A stretch of 64,000 bases of DNA from Scandinavium goeteborgense. GTDB lineage: Bacteria > Pseudomonadota > Gammaproteobacteria > Enterobacterales > Enterobacteriaceae. Under the pieces are notes generated by a model, which did no database searches, was not told the DNA's origin, and worked only from the letters and a program-made list of their open reading frames with translations. The position numbers and the translations under genes were made by a program. The stretch spans positions 2,461,177-2,525,176 of the forward strand of contig NZ_CP054058.1 in NCBI RefSeq assembly GCF_003935895.2. Direction: 5' to 3'. Shown one piece after another: positions 60,408 through 64,000 of this stretch. The first letter of the stretch is position 1; every line of letters starts with the position of its first letter.

Positions 60408-62057
60408 ATGCGCCTGAAATTATCATCTTTACTGGCAGTGATGGGGCTACTGTGCGGCAGCGCGATGGCTGCCACGCCACCCGCATTGGCACCGCATGGC
60501 GACATCCGCGACAGCGGTTTCGTCTACTGCGTCAGCGGCCAGGTAAACACCTTTAACCCGCAGAAAGCGGGCAGCGGCCTGATTGTCGACACCCTTGCGG
60601 CACAAATTTACGATCGTCTGTTAGACGTCGACCCGTATACCTATCGTCTGGTGCCAGAGCTCGCCGAGAGCTGGGAAGTGCTGGATAACGGCGCCACGTA
60701 CCGCTTCCATTTACGTAATGGCGTACAGTTCCAGAAAACGTCTTGGTTCCAGCCCAAGCGCGCGCTGAATGCCGATGACGTAGTCTTTACCTTCGAGCGT
60801 ATTTTTAACCGCAATCATCCGTGGCATAACGTCAACGGACCGAATTTCCCCTATTTCGACAGCCTGCAGTTTGCCGATAGCGTCGAAAGCGTGCGCAAAC
60901 TCGACGGCCACACCGTTGAATTTCGGCTGAAACGCCCGGACGCCTCATTCCTGTGGCATTTAGCCACCCACTACGCCTCGGTGATGTCCGCCGAATACGC
61001 GGCGAATCTGACCAAAATCGGCAAGCAGGAGTTGATGGACCGCCAGCCCATCGGCACTGGGCCTTATCAGCTGGATGAATATCGCGCCGGACAATACATC
61101 CGCCTGCAACGCCATCCAGGGTTCTGGCGCGGCGAGCCATTGATGCCGCAAGTGGTGGTAGATTTAGGCTCCGGTGGCACCGGGCGTCTGTCCAAACTGC
61201 TGACCGGGGAGTGCGACGTGCTCGCCTGGCCGGCTGCCAGCCAGCTCACTATTCTGCGCGACGATCCGCGTTTACGTCTGACGCTGCGCCCTGGCATGAA
61301 CATCGCCTATCTGGCGTTTAATACTGATAAGCCACCGATGAACAACCCGGCGGTACGTCACGCGCTGGCGCTGGCTATCAATAACCAGCGTCTGATGCAG
61401 TCGATTTATTACGGCACCGCCGAAACCGCCGCGTCAATTCTGCCGCGCGCATCGTGGGCCTACGATAATGAAGCTAAAATTACCGAATACAATCCGGCGA
61501 AAGCGCGCGAGCAGCTGAAAGCGCTGGGGCTGGAAAACATGACGCTGCGCCTGTGGGTGCCGACTACCTCGCAGGCGTGGAACCCAAGTCCGCTAAAAAC
61601 CGCCGAGCTGATTCAGGCCGATATGGCTCAGGTCGGGGTGAAAGTGATCATCGTTCCGGTGGAAGGTCGCTTCCAGGAAGCGCGCCTGATGGACATGAAT
61701 CACGACCTGACCCTCACCGGCTGGGCGACGGACAGTAATGACCCGGACAGCTTCTTCCGCCCGCTCTTAAGCTGCGCGGCAATTGGCTCCCAGACTAACT
61801 TTGCGCACTGGTGTAACCGTGAGTTTGACACCGTGCTGCAAAAGGCACTGGCCTCACAACAGCTGGCTTCGCGCATCGATGCATACGACGAAGCGCAGCA
61901 GATTCTGGCCAAAGAGTTGCCAGTACTGCCACTGGCGTCATCGCTGCGGTTACAAGCCTATCGCTACGACATCAAAGGGCTGGTGCTGAGCCCGTTCGGC
62001 AACGCCTCCTTTGCAGGCGTGTCGCGTGAAAAACAGGAAGAGGTGAAAAAACCATGA
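60408..62057 (+). CDS. sapA: Peptide-binding protein SapA
   Basis: A 549-aa periplasmic solute-binding protein of the OppA/DppA family (E. coli 547). Signal peptide ends CGSAMA; mature start [20 protein letters not shown]. It binds cationic antimicrobial peptides and haem in other species. In E. coli SapBCDF has been described as a putrescine exporter, so the transported substrate is uncertain. The ATG at 60408 fits the signal peptide; a frame 14 codons longer does not. The stop overlaps sapB. Confidence 0.95.
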   Translation: MRLKLSSLLAVMGLLCGSAMAATPPALAPHGDIRDSGFVYCVSGQVNTFNPQKAGSGLIVDTLAAQIYDRLLDVDPYTYRLVPELAESWEVLDNGATYRFHLRNGVQFQKTSWFQPKRALNADDVVFTFERIFNRNHPWHNVNGPNFPYFDSLQFADSVESVRKLDGHTVEFRLKRPDASFLWHLATHYASVMSAEYAANLTKIGKQELMDRQPIGTGPYQLDEYRAGQYIRLQRHPGFWRGEPLMPQVVVDLGSGGTGRLSKLLTGECDVLAWPAASQLTILRDDPRLRLTLRPGMNIAYLAFNTDKPPMNNPAVRHALALAINNQRLMQSIYYGTAETAASILPRASWAYDNEAKITEYNPAKAREQLKALGLENMTLRLWVPTTSQAWNPSPLKTAELIQADMAQVGVKVIIVPVEGRFQEARLMDMNHDLTLTGWATDSNDPDSFFRPLLSCAAIGSQTNFAHWCNREFDTVLQKALASQQLASRIDAYDEAQQILAKELPVLPLASSLRLQAYRYDIKGLVLSPFGNASFAGVSREKQEEVKKP

Positions 62058-63019
62058 TCATTTTTACCCTTCGCCGCCTGCTTTTACTGATGGTGACGCT
62101 GTTCCTCCTGACCTTCGTCAGTTTTAGTCTGAGCTACTTCACGCCTCATGCGCCGTTGCAGGGGGCGTCGCTGTGGAACGCCTGGCTGTTCTGGTTTGAA
62201 GGCCTGCTGCACTGGGACTTCGGGGTATCCAGCATCAACGGACAGCTGATTTCTGACCAGCTGAAAGAAGTGTTTCCGGCGACCATGGAACTGTGCATTT
62301 TGGCCTTCGGTTTTGCGCTGCTGGTTGGTATTCCGGTCGGGATGCTGGCGGGCATTATGCGCAACAAATGGCAGGACAACACCATCAGCGCCTTCGCCCT
62401 GCTCGGCTTCTCTATTCCGGTGTTCTGGCTGGCGCTGCTGCTGACACTGTTCTTCTCCTTAACGCTGGGCTGGTTGCCGGTTTCCGGGCGTTTCGACTTG
62501 CTGTACGAGGTGAAAAACGTCACCGGTTTTGCGCTGATCGATGCGTGGCTGTCAGACTCTCCGTGGCGCGATGAGATGATCATGAGCGCCCTGCGCCACA
62601 TGGTGCTGCCGGTGCTGACGCTGGCTGTCGCGCCGACCACCGAAGTGGTCCGTCTGATGCGTCTGAGCACCATTGACGTCTACGACACCAACTACGTGAA
62701 GGCGGCGGCAACGCGCGGCGTTTCTCGCTTTACGATTTTGCGTCGCCACGTGCTGCACAACGCCCTGCCGCCGGTTATTCCGCGTCTCGGCCTGCAGTTT
62801 TCCACCATGCTGACGCTGGCGATGATCACTGAGATGGTATTCAGCTGGCCGGGTCTTGGCCGCTGGATGATTAACGCCATTCGCCAACAGGACTATGCGG
62901 CGATTTCCGCAGGCGTGATGGTGATTGGTGCACTGGTCATTATTGTGAACGTGATTTCTGATATTTTGGGCGCCATGGCTAACCCGTTGAAACATAAGGA
63001 ATGGTATGCCTTACGATAG
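62054..63019 (+). CDS. sapB: ABC permease SapB
   Basis: A 321-aa inner-membrane permease of the DppB type, the same length as E. coli SapB. Hydrophobic segments start at [21 protein letters not shown]. The EAA-like loop is in [30 protein letters not shown]. It overlaps sapA by four bases (ATGA) and sapC by 14. Confidence 0.96.
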   Translation: MIIFTLRRLLLLMVTLFLLTFVSFSLSYFTPHAPLQGASLWNAWLFWFEGLLHWDFGVSSINGQLISDQLKEVFPATMELCILAFGFALLVGIPVGMLAGIMRNKWQDNTISAFALLGFSIPVFWLALLLTLFFSLTLGWLPVSGRFDLLYEVKNVTGFALIDAWLSDSPWRDEMIMSALRHMVLPVLTLAVAPTTEVVRLMRLSTIDVYDTNYVKAAATRGVSRFTILRRHVLHNALPPVIPRLGLQFSTMLTLAMITEMVFSWPGLGRWMINAIRQQDYAAISAGVMVIGALVIIVNVISDILGAMANPLKHKEWYALR

Positions 63020-63896
63020 CGTCTATCTGGAAAAACGCCCACCCGGTGTGATGCGCACCGTCTGGCGTAAATTCTACGGCGATACGACCGCGATGATTGG
63101 CCTGTACGGCTGCGCGGGTCTGGCGCTGTTGTGTGTTTTCGGCACCTGGTTTGCACCTTACGGTATCGATCAGCAGTTTTTAGGCTATCAACTGCTGCCG
63201 CCGTCGTGGTCCCGCTACGGCGAAGTGTCGTTCTTCCTTGGCACCGACGATCTCGGACGCGATGTGCTGAGCCGACTGCTCAGCGGCGCGGCACCGACCG
63301 TGGGCGGCGCCTTTGTCGTCACCCTCGGCGCCACTATTTTCGGGCTGGTGCTCGGCGCGTTTGCCGGTTCGACCCGCGGCCTGCGTTCTGCGGTGCTGAA
63401 CCATATTCTCGACACCCTGCTCTCGATTCCGTCGCTGCTGCTGGCGATTATTGTCGTCGCGTTCTCTGGGCCGCATTTGTTGCATGCGATGTTCGCCGTC
63501 TGGCTGGCGCTGCTGCCGCGCATGGTGCGCTCGGTATACAGCATGGTGCATGACGAGCTGGAAAAAGATTACGTGGTAGCCGCCCGTCTCGACGGCGCCA
63601 CCACGCGCAATATTCTGTGGTATGCGGTGATGCCTAACATCGCCGCGGGCCTGGTGACTGAAATCACCCGCGCGCTGTCGATGGCGATCCTTGATATCGC
63701 CGCACTGGGCTTTCTCGATTTGGGCGCGCAGCTCCCGTCCCCGGAATGGGGCGCGATGCTGGGCGATGCGCTGGAATTGATATACGTCGCGCCGTGGACC
63801 GTGATGCTGCCAGGAGCGGCAATTATGGTCAGCGTGCTGCTGGTGAACCTGCTGGGCGACGGTATTCGCCGCGCCATTAACGCGGGGGTGCAATAA
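63006..63896 (+). CDS. sapC: ABC permease SapC
   Basis: A 296-aa DppC-type permease with the usual N-terminal segment and [14 protein letters not shown] motif. The EAA-like loop is in [28 protein letters not shown]. It forms the channel with SapB and overlaps sapD by one base (TAATG). Confidence 0.96.
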   Translation: MPYDSVYLEKRPPGVMRTVWRKFYGDTTAMIGLYGCAGLALLCVFGTWFAPYGIDQQFLGYQLLPPSWSRYGEVSFFLGTDDLGRDVLSRLLSGAAPTVGGAFVVTLGATIFGLVLGAFAGSTRGLRSAVLNHILDTLLSIPSLLLAIIVVAFSGPHLLHAMFAVWLALLPRMVRSVYSMVHDELEKDYVVAARLDGATTRNILWYAVMPNIAAGLVTEITRALSMAILDIAALGFLDLGAQLPSPEWGAMLGDALELIYVAPWTVMLPGAAIMVSVLLVNLLGDGIRRAINAGVQ

Positions 63897-64000
63897 TGCC
63901 ATTACTTGATATTCGCAATCTGACCATCGAATTTCGCACCAGTGAAGGCTGGGTGAAAGCCGTCGACCGCGTCAGCATGACCCTCGCGGAAGGCGAAATT
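63896..64000 (+). CDS. sapD: ABC transporter ATPase SapD (5' part only)
   Basis: The first 35 codons ([20 protein letters not shown]) match the beginning of a DppD/OppD-type ATPase. The gene runs off the window before Walker A. The TAATG overlap with sapC shows it continues the operon. Confidence 0.92.
   Translation, partial: MPLLDIRNLTIEFRTSEGWVKAVDRVSMTLAEGEI

Noticed and set aside
1-64000. CRISPR arrays, tRNA or rRNA genes, insertion sequences
   Set aside because: No regular direct repeats with spacers, no cloverleaf or rRNA sequence, and no transposase was seen on reading through; tRNA absence is by eye only.

Overview
The window is chromosomal DNA from a member of the Enterobacteriaceae (Enterobacter/Leclercia/Lelliottia-like). 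Most genes and their order follow the E. coli K-12 segment nifJ - ompN - ttcA - fnrS - zntB ... mppA - mpaA - ycjG - tpx - tyrR - ycjF - ycjX - ycjW - ompG - ycjV...ycjM - psp - sap. Lineage-specific genes are inserted, and some K-12 genes are absent at their expected places (dbpA, uspF, pspE, the puu cluster). The genus is an inference; the family-level call rests on near-identity to E. coli proteins recalled from memory.

Layout. (1) 1-4250: one end of a prophage or related integrative element. It holds a PAPS-reductase-like/Dam methyltransferase fusion, four small phage ORFs, an excisionase and a tyrosine recombinase, and abuts the first codons of nifJ. (2) 4247-12400: nifJ, the sRNA micC, ompN, a 54-aa ORF, ttcA, a 45-aa Asp-Pro-rich ORF, the FNR-controlled sRNA fnrS, and zntB. 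(3) 12540-18200: a chemoreceptor without a periplasmic sensor domain, divergent from an MHYT-GGDEF-EAL protein; a 70-aa protein; a LysR regulator divergent from a phenolic acid decarboxylase. (4) 18215-31700: mppA, a giant cyclic beta-1,2-glucan synthase of about 2,866 residues, mpaA, a 39-aa membrane microprotein, ycjG and tpx. mppA, mpaA and ycjG all belong to murein-peptide recycling. (5) 31674-49860: tyrR, ycjF, ycjX, then the complete ycj glycoside cluster (LacI-type YcjW, porin OmpG, an ABC importer, two GH-type phosphorylases, two dehydrogenases, an isomerase, beta-phosphoglucomutase). An exact 18-bp palindrome-like repeat lies at the ycjM promoter and inside the end of ycjT; it is the probable YcjW operator. 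(6) 49975-52680: the phage-shock regulon pspABCD with its sigma-54 promoter, and divergent pspF. (7) 52700-57780: an M20 amidohydrolase and an MFS transporter, divergent from an AraC regulator fused to a GH39-like domain. (8) 57850-60220: an AT-richer accessory strip, all on the minus strand, with two microproteins, an Imm63-type immunity gene overlapping an orphan toxin-like tail, and two small secreted proteins. (9) 60408-end: sapA, sapB, sapC and the start of sapD.

How the parts fit. Much of the core content concerns the envelope: porins and their regulatory sRNA, Psp stress response, Sap importer, murein recycling, periplasmic glucan. Anaerobic control is seen at fnrS, and NifJ is an oxygen-sensitive enzyme. 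The most unusual items are the PAPS-reductase/Dam fusion, the enteric cyclic glucan synthase, the paired 45-aa DP-rich microproteins with sigma-S-like promoters, and the Imm63/orphan-tail strip.
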